A DNA stretch of 64,000 nt. Source: CAVPTL01 sp963727235. GTDB taxonomy: Bacteria > Actinomycetota > Thermoleophilia > Gaiellales > JAICJC01. Where the stretch lies: positions 1 to 64,000 of the forward strand of contig CAVSFZ010000026.1 in assembly GCA_963727235.1 (NCBI GenBank), in the 5' to 3' direction. Positions within the stretch are counted from its first letter, which is position 1. Every line of letters begins with the position of its first letter. The position numbers and the translations under genes are program-made. Positions 7,372-16,099 of the stretch are shown piece after piece. The notes under the pieces were generated by a model. It was not told the DNA's origin. It was given only the letters and a program-made list of their open reading frames with translations, and made no database searches.

Positions 7372-7629
7372 TCATGCCGCCTCGGGTGGCTCATCACTCA
7401 GGTGCGGGAAGCGGCGCTGCATGTCGGCGCGGTGGTCCTCCAGGTGGGCCTTGCGCTCCTTGTGCTGCACGAGCGAGGCGCTATCGAGAGTGGAGAAGCA
7501 GCGCTCGAGGTAGTCGCCCAGGGCGGTGCCCATGTAGTCCAGGTCGAGCCCGGCCAGTGATGCGCCGGCGTTGCGGTCGCGGGGGTCACCGGCGTCCAGG
7601 ATCGGATCGAGTTTGTAGTGATCGGCCAT
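7372..7629 (-). CDS. Small acidic element protein, unknown function
   Basis: Protein of 85 aa, not recognised. It starts MADHYKLDPILDAGDPRDRNAG, has a short helical stretch (LDYMGTALGDYLERCF) and a charged helix (LVQHKERKAHLEDHRADMQRRF), and ends acidic. It sits between the capsid and small terminase genes, as head-accessory or connector proteins do, but no such motif is visible. Gaps of about 100 bp to the capsid gene and about 320 bp to the terminase gene are unusually loose for a late operon. Confidence 0.5.
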   Translation of the reverse strand: MADHYKLDPILDAGDPRDRNAGASLAGLDLDYMGTALGDYLERCFSTLDSASLVQHKERKAHLEDHRADMQRRFPHLSDEPPEAA

Positions 7630-7727
7630 GTGTCAATTGTAGTGAGCCCTCAGGACCGAGCGGCCCTCGCCGAGGTAAACCGCTCGGTCCTGCCCCACAG
7701 TGCCGCTGCCCAAGCGGCGCCCAAACG

Positions 7728-9227
7728 TCACTTCACTTGCAGGTATCGGCAGGCCGCCGACGTGCGGACGCATGCTCCCGTCCTGAAGAACAGATACAAG
7801 CCGCGCTGGCCGGTGGGCATCGCTGTTGCCTGGTCGAACAGGTTCGCGACGACTTCGACGCGCGTGCCGATGTGGTCGATGATTGTGTAGCACTTCGAGA
7901 AGTCACCAAACAGGATGGTCTTCTCGCCGGTCGTGGTCGGTAGTGCTGACATCGTCGACCACTCCAGTGCTGGCCGGCCGAGCACGTTCCCGCCGCGATC
8001 TGGCATCAACTGAGGCTCGGCTGAACCGCCGCCTGCAAGCCGGAAGACCGAGTCGAGCACGGCTGGCGATGCCAGGAATGTCGCGTTCGGTGCGAACCTC
8101 GCCGGCAAGCTCTGTTTCAAGGCGTACACGTCGGCTGCGGTGAATGCCGCGGTGCCCGCCGTGTACTGTCTGGCGGCGGTGCTGAGGCCTTGCGCGCCGA
8201 TGATTCCCGGCGGATTTGGAGCGGTGCCGCTGCCGCTCAGGAACGCGGTGCTTTCGAGTTGCGCACGCGCGTCGATGAGTAGCACCTGGAGCTCGTTGTA
8301 CAGCGTGTTGAGGTCTTGCTCAAGCTCGTAGCTGAACGGCACAAAAGCATGAGCACGCCGCAGAGTCGCGACGGGCTGTGCCAGCGTCGGACTGTTATCA
8401 GTCGCCGCCGCCGCTTCGTTAGCGAAACCTGCCGACACGCCATCAGAGCTAACACCTTGCCACGTCAGTGTCGAAATCGTGCGGACATCGGCCACTCGAC
8501 GAATCGGGCAGGCGCTGCCGGCACTGGTGAGCAAAATTGACGGATCAAGCGAAAACGGAACCATGTAGCCACCGTGGTCGTTGGCGCCGACGTTCATGGC
8601 GCGGATCGCGGAGATCTTTTCGACCTCGTCGAACGCGGCGCTCTCGGCGTCTGACAATCCGGGGTTGGTTCCGGGGTGTGACCTCAACAATTTGGCGAAC
8701 GCGGATTTGTAGAGGGGTTGTCCGGTCGCGACCATGAACCGGCTGGTGAGTGACAGCGGATCGTCGTTTCTGATGATCGAGTCGATCCGGTCGAGCTGGT
8801 CTGACGTGAACTCGTCTCGGTATTCGCTGTCGACCATCTGCAGGGCGCAGTCGCGGTATTCCCATGAGAGGTCTTCGGCGCGTGCGAACGGGTGGTCGGG
8901 GTCGATGCGGTGTTCTCGCGTTGACATCTTCGATTCCTTCCGGCTGTAAACGTTGAATGCCTCGCTGGTGCCGCTGATCGCGTGGCGCGGGTTGCTTGTG
9001 AGTTCGCGGATCCGCTCGAGCTGTTCGCGCTTCTGGTCGGCCTCTGCCTGGCCGGCTTTCATGGCGTCGATGATCTTGGTCATCTTCGCGGCCGCGGTTT
9101 CGTGGTCGGTGATGCGCTGGGCGACGTTGTCGCCCTTGCTCTGCCGAATGCGTAGCTCGTGGAGTTCGGCGTTGATCGCGTCGAGCCGTTCGTAGGCGGC
9201 GTCGATGTCGGCTACTGCCTGTGCCAT
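7728..9227 (-). CDS. HK97-type major capsid protein
   Basis: Protein of 499 aa. The N-terminal 80 residues form a charged coiled coil (VADIDAAYERLDAINAELHELR...QAEADQKREQLERIREL), as in the delta/scaffold domain of HK97-fold capsids. The C-terminal 300 residues have the capsid pattern: HGGYMVPFSLDPSILLTS, VPFSYELEQDL, a run around FLSGSGTAPNPPGIIG, FLASPAVLDSVFRL, VLGRPALEWS and ILFGDFSKCYTIID. A 70-residue charged middle segment separates them. The ATG with CAGGAG upstream is the natural start. No prohead protease gene is present although the delta domain is kept, and portal and tail genes are also missing. It is the gene nearest the tRNA end of the element. Confidence 0.9.
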   Translation of the reverse strand: MAQAVADIDAAYERLDAINAELHELRIRQSKGDNVAQRITDHETAAAKMTKIIDAMKAGQAEADQKREQLERIRELTSNPRHAISGTSEAFNVYSRKESKMSTREHRIDPDHPFARAEDLSWEYRDCALQMVDSEYRDEFTSDQLDRIDSIIRNDDPLSLTSRFMVATGQPLYKSAFAKLLRSHPGTNPGLSDAESAAFDEVEKISAIRAMNVGANDHGGYMVPFSLDPSILLTSAGSACPIRRVADVRTISTLTWQGVSSDGVSAGFANEAAAATDNSPTLAQPVATLRRAHAFVPFSYELEQDLNTLYNELQVLLIDARAQLESTAFLSGSGTAPNPPGIIGAQGLSTAARQYTAGTAAFTAADVYALKQSLPARFAPNATFLASPAVLDSVFRLAGGGSAEPQLMPDRGGNVLGRPALEWSTMSALPTTTGEKTILFGDFSKCYTIIDHIGTRVEVVANLFDQATAMPTGQRGLYLFFRTGACVRTSAACRYLQVK

Positions 9228-9272
9228 GTTCGCTCCTGCCTCTTGGTCAATGTCACGAATGCGCCCTTGGTT

Positions 9273-9313
9273 GGGCATGGGGGCCGCGGTGTGCGACTTT
9301 GGCCCCCATGCCC
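9273..9313. other. Perfect 13-bp inverted repeat upstream of the capsid gene
   Basis: GGGCATGGGGGCC (9273-9285) and GGCCCCCATGCCC (9301-9313) form a perfect 13-bp stem with a 15-nt loop, starting 46 bp upstream of the capsid ATG. No T-run follows on either strand, so it is not a standard intrinsic terminator. It could be a protein-binding site, an mRNA structure in the capsid leader, or part of a packaging or recombination site. Confidence 0.6.
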
Positions 9314-9414
9314 GCACCGACACGTGAGCCGTTCGTGACTTGCCGGGCTGGTCGGGCGACACCACCAATGGCAGGCCCGCTTCGCGCAACACGTCGCGTA
9401 CAAGTGTAGCCCGC

Positions 9415-9460
9415 GGCTGCGGGGGAAAATCCGGCCTCTGGCTGCCGCATGGCTGCCGCA
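9415..9460. repeat. Right-end integrase arm-type repeats
   Basis: GGCTGCGG (9415-9422) and two directly adjacent TGGCTGCCGCA copies (9439-9449, 9450-9460) mirror the motif order at 16-58. They lie about 100 bp inside the element from the tRNA-Trp 3' end, a typical distance between arm sites and the crossover core. Confidence 0.55.
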
Positions 9461-9555
9461 CAGCACTGTAAACAGTGGACATTCACGGACCGCAGCGGAA
9501 TTCTCCAATACTCGGGGATGCCTCTCCCGGAGCGGTTTTCCGCCTATTCAAGCGA

Positions 9556-9628
<73 letters not shown>

Positions 9629-9656
9629 CGGCGCGGCGGAGTTTACCAACGCCCGC

Positions 9657-10616
9657 TCACCTACCGAGCGGCGTGATCACCGTCTGGGGGTGCTTTTCCT
9701 GAAAGCGCTGCTGGTCACGGGCCACTTCCCGGCGGATCCAGGCGCCCAGCTCGGGCACCGTGGTGTTGACGGTTTGCGAGAGGGCATGGCGGATACGTGA
9801 CTCCGAAACGAGCACGGGCGGAAGCCCCGCCTGGCGCAGCCGTACGAGCAGGTCGGTGTCCTGGTACCAAACACTGAACCGCATGTCGAAGAACTGCCCC
9901 CGAGCCACCCCAAACCGGTCAATGGCGTCCTGTGAGAGGGCGAAGCACCAAGCGGCGAAGTCCGTCCGCATGGCGGTGTCGACGGTGGCGGGGAAGGTCA
10001 CCGATGCACCCGCTTCGAGCCCTGCCCGCAGCGGTGGCCACCACCCCGGGAGCGGTTCGACGTCGTCGTTCATCACCACCACGTAGCGACCGGCGGCGGC
10101 GCGGACACCGGCGTTCACGGGTGCCGTGTAGCCCTGCGGCGATGAGCCGTTGTCCACCACGATCACCTCGTGGGGATCGGGGGTCGTGCACGCGATCGCA
10201 TGCAGACACGAGCGAACAAGCTCGCCCCCCGCGTCCAGCGTGGGGATCACGATGCTGAGCTCAGGGCCGACCCGCGTCTCGTGACGCGGCGGCCCGGGAT
10301 TCCTGATCGCCGGAACCACCACGGACTGCCGCACCGCAACCATCCGCCCATGGCGCGCCGCCTCGGTACACAGAGCCGGCAGGACGTACGGGTCCCGCAC
10401 CTGGGGGCAGCCTCCGACGGCGGTGAACACCGGACGCGCGACCGCCATAACAGGGCTCTCCACAGGGTGTGTGCGTTCCGACCCGGCCACCACACCGCAC
10501 GCGAGCACCGCGCCGTCGTCGATCGCATCGACCAGCGGGCCCAGCCAGCCTGCGTCCACCTCGGGCGTGTCGCGGAGAATCACCACGACGTCTCCGGACG
10601 CGGCCGCCAGCGCCAC
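9657..10616 (-). CDS. GT2 glycosyltransferase, downstream part of a frameshifted tandem-GT2 gene
   Basis: Open frame of 319 aa. It begins inside a GT2 domain (ALAAASGDVVVILRDTPEVDAGWLGPLVDAI) whose N-terminus lies in another frame just upstream (10580-10837). A complete second GT2-like domain follows from about residue 145 (ELSIVIPTLDAGGELVRSC, VIVVDNGSS, NDDVEPLPGWW). The donor-site acidic motif of the second domain is NDDV; the first has LRDT instead of a DxD. The GTG that opens this frame is probably not the ancestral start. It is the last gene of a glycan cluster and lies 28 bp from tRNA-Trp. If the shift is real, only the second domain can act. Confidence 0.7.
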   Translation of the reverse strand: MALAAASGDVVVILRDTPEVDAGWLGPLVDAIDDGAVLACGVVAGSERTHPVESPVMAVARPVFTAVGGCPQVRDPYVLPALCTEAARHGRMVAVRQSVVVPAIRNPGPPRHETRVGPELSIVIPTLDAGGELVRSCLHAIACTTPDPHEVIVVDNGSSPQGYTAPVNAGVRAAAGRYVVVMNDDVEPLPGWWPPLRAGLEAGASVTFPATVDTAMRTDFAAWCFALSQDAIDRFGVARGQFFDMRFSVWYQDTDLLVRLRQAGLPPVLVSESRIRHALSQTVNTTVPELGAWIRREVARDQQRFQEKHPQTVITPLGR

Positions 10617-10837
10617 AGTTCACGGACGCAGCGAATCCCGACTCCCCCACCGGTCTCCACCACCTGGACGCTGCCGCCCAGCCGCTCGAGCAGAGTCCCC
10701 AGGTCGACGGCCCCGTCATCGACGACCACGATCTCGTGGCTCGGCGCCTCAGCCGTCTGTGCCAGCGAGAGAAAGCACTTCCAGGCCTGGTCGAGGTCGC
10801 CCCGGATCGGCACGATCACCGACGCCCTCACCGTCAC
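10580..10837 (-). pseudogene. N-terminal fragment of the frameshifted GT2 gene
   Basis: From a GTG that overlaps the acyltransferase stop (GTGA), the frame encodes a normal GT2 N-terminus: RASVIVPIRGDLDQAWKC, then EIVVVDDGAVDLGTLL and VQVVETGGGVG. At about 10638 homology moves to a second frame (GFAASVNC) and about 24 bp later to a third (ALAAASGDVVVIL), which continues as the 319-aa frame. Two single-base insertions would explain this. It could be a real broken gene or a sequencing/assembly error. Confidence 0.65.
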
Positions 10838-11247
10838 ACCACCGTCGACGGCAGCCGACGCGCCGGGTTCCCGGCCCACACCTCACCGGCTGGAACGTCT
10901 TTGATGACCACCGCCCCGGCTCCCAGCCGCGCGCCGTCGCCGACCGTGATGTATGGGCGGATCATCACCCCCACACCGATCCTGACCCGGTTTCCGATCG
11001 TGCAGTGGCCTCCGATGGCCGTCATGGGAGCGATCTCGCAGTCATCGCCGATCTGACAGTCGTGGCCGACGTGCACCTTCTTCATCAGCCAGGTGCGATT
11101 GCCGACACGAGTGGCGCGCGCCACCCCGGCATCAACCGTGACGAACGCCTCAATACGGGCGTCAGACGCGATCTCCGGGGGGATGCCGTGGCCCTCGAAT
11201 CCCCGCATCTCCGGCCGCTCGCCAATCAGTGCCAGTGGTGAGATCAC
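10834..11247 (-). CDS. Hexapeptide-repeat (left-handed beta-helix) acyltransferase
   Basis: Protein of 137 aa from GTG with a strong AAGGAGGT site upstream. Several imperfect hexapeptide turns (VHVGHDCQIGDDCEIAP, IGGHCTIGNRVRIGVGV, ITVGDGARLGAGAVV) end in the usual IKDVPAGEVWAGNPARRL cap. The family transfers acetyl or other acyl groups to sugars, sugar nucleotides or serine. The neighbours (GT2 enzymes and a sugar-nucleotide dehydratase) suggest it acylates a surface-glycan sugar. The acceptor is not predictable. It overlaps its downstream neighbour by GTGA and its upstream neighbour by 4 bp. Confidence 0.85.
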   Translation of the reverse strand: MISPLALIGERPEMRGFEGHGIPPEIASDARIEAFVTVDAGVARATRVGNRTWLMKKVHVGHDCQIGDDCEIAPMTAIGGHCTIGNRVRIGVGVMIRPYITVGDGARLGAGAVVIKDVPAGEVWAGNPARRLPSTVV

Positions 11248-12254
11248 GCCGAACCTCCTTGAATGGACTGGATCCTGGCGGCGACCTCGCCGTCCCACGG
11301 GTTGTGTGCGAGGGCAGCGACAAGATCGCAGGCCGCCGGCGTCACCTCTCCCCTGCGCTCCCGGGCATCTGCAGCCTCGACCCGCCGCCGGCACGCCTCG
11401 CGGCGGTCGCCGTCCACCGGTAGCAGCGACTCCAGCGGCACGCCGAGGTGGTGAGAGACGTTGGAGGCAAGGTGCACCATCGCGCTGTAACCAGCCAGGA
11501 GCTCGCCCGGGGTAACGGCCCCGGGTGGCAGCGAGGTCACCATGTAGCGCCGGAAGGGAAGCTCTGCGCGGACGATCTGCTGAAGCTTTCTTCCCGACGA
11601 ACCCAGGTTCATGTTGGCGGAGTGGCGGCGGTAGTGATAGAGCGGCTCGCGGATCAATCCGACCTCGGCGACCTGTGCCACGTGAAACGCGATCCACCAG
11701 TCCTCCCACGCCGCCAGTTCCGGAACAATCGGGGCGAACCGGTCGACCAGCGACGCCCGTACCATCAGCGGTCCGCCGGAGACGACATTCCGCTGCAACA
11801 GCACGGGCAAGATCGAGCCCTCCACCGCCGGCACGCCGAACGCGTCCAGGAACGACGGATGCAGACACGCTCCACGGTCGTCCAGCACCACCATGTCGCT
11901 GTGAACGAGTCCCACCTCGGGGTGGGCTGCCAGATATCCGACCTGCCGCTCGGTCTTGGCCGGCGCCCAGGTGTCATCGGCCGAAAGGAACGAGATCAGG
12001 TCGCCGGTGGACGCGTCCAAGCCGCGGTTGATGGACGAGAGCAGGCCGCCGTTGGGCTTGTGGATGTATGTGACGCGGTCGCGGTAGCGCGCGGCGACGC
12101 CGGCCGTGTCGTCGGTCGAACCGTCGTCGACCACGAGGATCTCGATCAGCTCGGCCGGATACGACTGGGCGAGCACGCTCTCAATGGCGGCGCCCAGATA
12201 CCGGCCGTAGTTGTAGGCAGCGATGATGCAGGTGACGGTGGGCCGGCTGCTCAT
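11244..12254 (-). CDS. GT2 family glycosyltransferase
   Basis: Protein of 336 aa with a complete GT-A fold GT2 domain: TVTCIIAAYNYGRYLGAAIESVL at the start, ILVVDDGSTDDTAGVA, NGGLLSSINRGL, ISFLSADDTW (the DxD equivalent) and later WEDWWIAFHVA. The C-terminal 100 residues are helical and charged. It would transfer a sugar from a nucleotide donor to a lipid- or protein-linked acceptor at the cytoplasmic side; no membrane segment is seen. The ATG overlaps the dehydratase stop (ATGA), so the two are translationally coupled. Confidence 0.9.
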   Translation of the reverse strand: MSSRPTVTCIIAAYNYGRYLGAAIESVLAQSYPAELIEILVVDDGSTDDTAGVAARYRDRVTYIHKPNGGLLSSINRGLDASTGDLISFLSADDTWAPAKTERQVGYLAAHPEVGLVHSDMVVLDDRGACLHPSFLDAFGVPAVEGSILPVLLQRNVVSGGPLMVRASLVDRFAPIVPELAAWEDWWIAFHVAQVAEVGLIREPLYHYRRHSANMNLGSSGRKLQQIVRAELPFRRYMVTSLPPGAVTPGELLAGYSAMVHLASNVSHHLGVPLESLLPVDGDRREACRRRVEAADARERRGEVTPAACDLVAALAHNPWDGEVAARIQSIQGGSA

Positions 12255-13132
12255 GCCGCACGCGCCGTGACGGGGCGCGGGTCGCCGAAGGCGTCGTGCG
12301 GGCCCCACACCTGCTCCAGCGGACCAGATACCCGCTGCACCTGCTCACAGGCCGCGTGACGAGGCTCGGCCACCCGATCGCCCCGCCGCGGCGGCTGCTG
12401 CGCCACGGCCCGGCCGGGATAGAGGTCGGCGGCGACCTGCGGGATGAACCGCGGCTGCCCAGGGTCGATGGTGTAGCGGCCATGAGGCGCGACGGCCGCC
12501 CAGAAGATCAATCCGGTGGCCTCTGCCAGGGTGATGAAATAGCGGTTGCAGGCGGTCACCGGCAGCGGCGCCGACGGTGGCACGCAGCCCCAGATCTCGA
12601 ACACGTTTCCGGCGGTCTCAACCACGTTGTAGAACCGGGCAACGTTGCCTCCGGCTGCCAGGGTGAGGCGCTCGGCGAGAAGCTTGCTGGCGCCGTAGGC
12701 CGTCTCCGGGTCGCAGGCCTTGCAGGTGCTGGCGGTGACGACCCTCGCACCCACCACCGCCGCGGCAGCGATCACGTTGTCGGTACCGAGGGCATTCACC
12801 TCCAGCACCGACTGCGGGTCGCGTTCGCCTTCGGGTGCGTGCTTGGCACCGGCGAGATGGAACACCACCGTTGGCCGATAGAGGCCGAAGGTTCGCTGCA
12901 CCGAGCTCTTCAGACGCACGTCCAGCTGATCCACGTCGGTCGCGCGAGGCGATCCGCCGGCGTCTTTCAACACCCGCACCACCTCCGTGCCGATGCTGCC
13001 CGACGCGCCGGTCACCAGCACCCGCTCACCAATCAGGAGCGACAGCGGGCGGGTGAGATCCATGGGACGGGGCGCGCGGCCCAGCACCGATTCCAGTTCG
13101 GCTGCGGTCCACGGATTGGGAGCACTCGTCAC
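12251..13132 (-). CDS. NAD-dependent sugar-nucleotide dehydratase/epimerase (extended SDR, CapD-like)
   Basis: Protein of 293 aa. The Rossmann signature GASGSIG lies at about residues 42-48 and VFHLAGAKHAPEGERDP is typical of the CapD/FlaA1 UDP-GlcNAc 4,6-dehydratase/epimerase branch, as are STCKACDPETAYGASK with catalytic Y-x3-K and VARFYNVV. It lacks the N-terminal membrane helices of PglF/WbpM-type enzymes, so it is the short soluble form. It would make a modified UDP-sugar for the adjacent glycosyltransferases. First gene of the glycan cluster, 39 bp downstream of dprA. Confidence 0.85.
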   Translation of the reverse strand: MTSAPNPWTAAELESVLGRAPRPMDLTRPLSLLIGERVLVTGASGSIGTEVVRVLKDAGGSPRATDVDQLDVRLKSSVQRTFGLYRPTVVFHLAGAKHAPEGERDPQSVLEVNALGTDNVIAAAAVVGARVVTASTCKACDPETAYGASKLLAERLTLAAGGNVARFYNVVETAGNVFEIWGCVPPSAPLPVTACNRYFITLAEATGLIFWAAVAPHGRYTIDPGQPRFIPQVAADLYPGRAVAQQPPRRGDRVAEPRHAACEQVQRVSGPLEQVWGPHDAFGDPRPVTARAA

Positions 13133-13171
13133 AACCCGCAGATAGTCGGCGGTGCCGATCGGTTATTGAGG

Positions 13172-14257
13172 TCAGGCGGACGCCGTCACGCGACGGAGCG
13201 GCACGATCCGGCCGTTACGGTCGCGTGCCACCCAGCCGTCGAGCTCGAGTCGGGTGACCGCGGCCGCCACGTCAGCGGCGGTCATCCCCAGGCGCTCGCA
13301 CAGTCCATCCACGCCGATCGGCTCGCGTGCGACCTCTGCCATCACCGGCGCCAACTGCTCGGGGAGCACCGCCGCACCCACCCGCCCGGGGTCGATGCCC
13401 AACCAGCCCGCCAGGTCGTCACAGCCTTCGATCAGTCCCGCCCCCGCCTTGATCAGTCCGTTTGTGCCCGCCGATCCTGCGACGGCCGGCGAGCCCGGGA
13501 CAGCCAGCACATCGCGGCCGAGGTCGAGTGCCTGGTCGGCGGTGATCAAGGCGCCGCTGCGACTGCGCGCCTCGACCACCAGCAGCGTGTCCGAAAGCGC
13601 GGCGATAATTCGGTTGCGAGCGGGGAAACGCCACGGTGCAGGCGTCACCCCCGGCGGGTACTCCGAGACCACCAACCCTCGTTCCACCACCCGCTGGAAC
13701 AGGCGTGCGTTGGTGCGCGGATAGACGACATCCACCCCGCAGCCGAGCACCGCATACGTCGGGCCGCCGCCGTCCAGAGCGCCCGCGTGCGCAGCCGCAT
13801 CGATGCCGAGTGCGATTCCGCTCACAACCGGGACGTCGTTGGACGCCGCAAACTCCGCCAGCTCGCGGGTCAGCCGAAGACCATGGTCGCTGGGGTGGCG
13901 CGACCCCACGATCGAGATCCGCTCAGGGCCAGAGTCAAGCGGTGGGCCCAAACCCCGGACGAACAGTGCCACCGGCGGGTCGGCCAGCTGAGAGAGCACT
14001 CCGGGATATCCCGGCTCGCCGAACCCGTGACAGCTGATCCCCCGCTCGGCCAACTCGGCCCGGTAGGCGGCCACATCCATCGTCCGCACTCTGGCGAGCT
14101 CGAGGATGAACTCCTCGGGTACGCCCATGCGCCGGAGCCGGCCCGCCGGGGCGCCTGCCAGTGCGTCGCAGCCGCCGGCTCGGCGCGCCAGGCGCGACGG
14201 CTCCACGGCTGCGGCGGCTGCAGCGATCGCAATCCGCACGCCCACGTCGCTGCTCAC
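13172..14257 (-). CDS. dprA: DNA processing protein DprA/Smf
   Basis: Protein of 361 aa that loads RecA on incoming single-stranded DNA in transformation. It has an N-terminal helical SAM-like part and the Rossmann-like core (ISIVGSRHPSDHG, VSGIALGIDAAAH, YAVLGCGVDVVYP, FPARNRIIAALSD, SGALITADQALDLGRDV). A C-terminal winged helix (LAPVMAEVAREPIGVDGLCERLGMTAADVAAAVTRLELDGWV) is present. The GTG start overlaps the comM stop (GTGA). With comM next to it, the pair suggests DNA uptake or at least recombination of foreign DNA; no uptake machinery is in this window. Confidence 0.95.
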   Translation of the reverse strand: MSSDVGVRIAIAAAAAAVEPSRLARRAGGCDALAGAPAGRLRRMGVPEEFILELARVRTMDVAAYRAELAERGISCHGFGEPGYPGVLSQLADPPVALFVRGLGPPLDSGPERISIVGSRHPSDHGLRLTRELAEFAASNDVPVVSGIALGIDAAAHAGALDGGGPTYAVLGCGVDVVYPRTNARLFQRVVERGLVVSEYPPGVTPAPWRFPARNRIIAALSDTLLVVEARSRSGALITADQALDLGRDVLAVPGSPAVAGSAGTNGLIKAGAGLIEGCDDLAGWLGIDPGRVGAAVLPEQLAPVMAEVAREPIGVDGLCERLGMTAADVAAAVTRLELDGWVARDRNGRIVPLRRVTASA

Positions 14258-15684
14258 ACCGACCCCCGGTAGCTGAGCGCCTCGGCCATATGGTCGGGAT
14301 CGATCAGCTCGGTTCCGGCAAGTGCGGCGATGCTCCGGGCGACCGCCGTTGCCCGGTCGGAGGCACGTCCAGAGAGTTTGCCCACCTGCACCGCGCGGTC
14401 GAGCAGCACACGGGCTGCGTCCGACAGCTGTGGCGAGGTCGCGGCAATCACGTCTCGGGCCAGGACCACTCGAGCGGCCACGGTCTGGGTGCCCTCGCCG
14501 GCAGCGCCGTGGGCATCCACGCGGGGCGCGTCGACGCGCAGGTCAAAACGGTCGAGCAGCGGTCCACTCAGCCGCGACCGGTACGCCGACAGCCGCTGCG
14601 GCGGGCAGCTGCATTCATTCCCGGGGTCTCCGAGATGGCCGCAGGGGCACGGATTCATCGCCGCCACAACGACGCATCGCGACGGCATCACCGCCCGGCC
14701 CCATGCCCGCGCGATCTCGACCCGGCCCTCCTCCAGCGGGACTCGCAGCGCCTCCAGCGCGGGTCGCGCGAACTCGGGCAGCTCGTCGAGGAACAACACG
14801 CCCCGGTGCGCCAGCGCCACTTCCCCCGGACGCAGGCTCGCCCCACCCACCAGTGCGGCGGACGAGGCGCTGTGGTGGGGAGCGCGAAACGGGCGCTGAA
14901 CCGCGCGGTCGCCGGGTGCCAGGAGCCCTGCCGCCGAATGTACCCGCGAGATCTCGAGCACCTCGGACGCAGTTGGCGGAGGCAGGATCCCACCCAGGCG
15001 GCGCGCCAGCATCGTCTTGCCGGATCCCGGCGGCCCGCACATCAACATGTTGTGGCCGCCGACAGCCGCGATCTCGAGTGCCCGCCGCGCCCGTGGCTGT
15101 CCACGCACCTCACCCAGATCGGGCCAGCGCGATGTGTCGGCCGAGCGCAGCGCGGGCACGGGAGCGGGCTCCGACAGGCCGCGGAGAATGTCGACGGCCT
15201 CGTTCAGTGATCGTGCGGCGACCGCGCTCACACCTGACACCAGGGCCGCCTCAGCGGCGTTCTCAGGCGCCATCACCACCCGCTCGATCCCTGCGGCCGC
15301 AGCGCCCTCCGCGATCGCGAGCGCGCCTCTCACCGGCCGCAGGCCGCCGTCGAGGCCCAGCTCGGCCACCGCAGCCACCGAATCGACCTGCTCCGGTGGG
15401 GCTTGGCCGGAAGCTGCCAGCACCGCCAGTGCGATGGCGAGGTCGAGGCCGCTGCCCTCCTTGCGTTCCTGCGCGGGAGCGAGATTCACCACCAGCCGTG
15501 ACTTGGGGAACCGAAATCGGGCCGAGGTCACGCCACTGCGCACCCGCTCTCGCGCCTCCTGCAGCGACCGATCGGCCAGGCCCACCACGCGAAATGCGGG
15601 GGCGCCGCGGTAGGCGTGAGCCTCGACCTCGACCCGGCGGGCGTCGAGGCCGGCAAGCCAGAATGTGTGTGCGCGGGCGACCAT
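14254..15684 (-). CDS. comM: ComM/YifB family AAA+ ATPase
   Basis: Protein of 476 aa, a magnesium-chelatase-like hexameric helicase that extends recombination during transformation. It has the N-terminal ChlI/Lon-like domain (VEVEAHAYRGAPAFRVVGL, RVRSGVTSARFRFP), a Walker A motif GPPGSGKTML, the RPFRAPHHSAS segment, LFLDELPEF and a C-terminal domain. I chose the ATG opening VARAHTFWLAGLDARR, which matches the usual family start, over an ATG 30 bp upstream. It is coupled to dprA. Confidence 0.95.
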   Translation of the reverse strand: MVARAHTFWLAGLDARRVEVEAHAYRGAPAFRVVGLADRSLQEARERVRSGVTSARFRFPKSRLVVNLAPAQERKEGSGLDLAIALAVLAASGQAPPEQVDSVAAVAELGLDGGLRPVRGALAIAEGAAAAGIERVVMAPENAAEAALVSGVSAVAARSLNEAVDILRGLSEPAPVPALRSADTSRWPDLGEVRGQPRARRALEIAAVGGHNMLMCGPPGSGKTMLARRLGGILPPPTASEVLEISRVHSAAGLLAPGDRAVQRPFRAPHHSASSAALVGGASLRPGEVALAHRGVLFLDELPEFARPALEALRVPLEEGRVEIARAWGRAVMPSRCVVVAAMNPCPCGHLGDPGNECSCPPQRLSAYRSRLSGPLLDRFDLRVDAPRVDAHGAAGEGTQTVAARVVLARDVIAATSPQLSDAARVLLDRAVQVGKLSGRASDRATAVARSIAALAGTELIDPDHMAEALSYRGSV

Positions 15685-15742
15685 GGGTGGCAGTCTTTCC
15701 CCCGCACCCCGCACGTGTCAGAAACGACCCGTGCCGGAACTG

Positions 15743-16099
15743 TCAGCCAAACGCGTCAGGAAGATGCCGCAGTCTCAGCCCGTCAACCGTGATCACGTCA
15801 AACCGCAGCTCGCAAACGTCCGGGTGCCGAGTCAGCAGCAGCTCTCCGGCCTCCAGCAGACGGCGCTGCTTGGCCTCGTTCACAGCCTCCAGCGGCGTGC
15901 CGCGACCATGGTGCCGGCGGGCCTTGACCTCGCACACCACCAGCACGTCGCCACGGCGGGCGAGCACGTCCACCTCCCGGCCGCCCACGCGCAGATTGCG
16001 GCCCAGCACCCGATACCCCCGCGCACGCAGCCACCACGCCGCCGCCAGTTCGGCCCAGCGGCCCCGCTCAGCCGGCGAAATCGAAATCCAGCTGCTCAT
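15743..16099 (-). CDS. yraN: YraN/UPF0102 family endonuclease-like protein
   Basis: Protein of 118 aa of the UPF0102 family with a restriction-endonuclease-like fold: GRWAELAAAWWLRARGYRVLGRNLR, REVDVLARRGDVLVVCEVKAR with the D...E-x-K active-site pattern, then EAVNEAKQRRL. The cellular role of the family is unsettled. The ATG lies inside the end of rnhB (32-bp overlap), the usual rnhB-yraN arrangement. Confidence 0.9.
   Translation of the reverse strand: MSSWISISPAERGRWAELAAAWWLRARGYRVLGRNLRVGGREVDVLARRGDVLVVCEVKARRHHGRGTPLEAVNEAKQRRLLEAGELLLTRHPDVCELRFDVITVDGLRLRHLPDAFG

Noticed and set aside
7050..7397. 115-codon minus-strand frame between small terminase and the 85-aa gene
   Set aside because: His/Thr/Pro-rich, overlaps both neighbours' coding ends, no motif; treated as non-coding.
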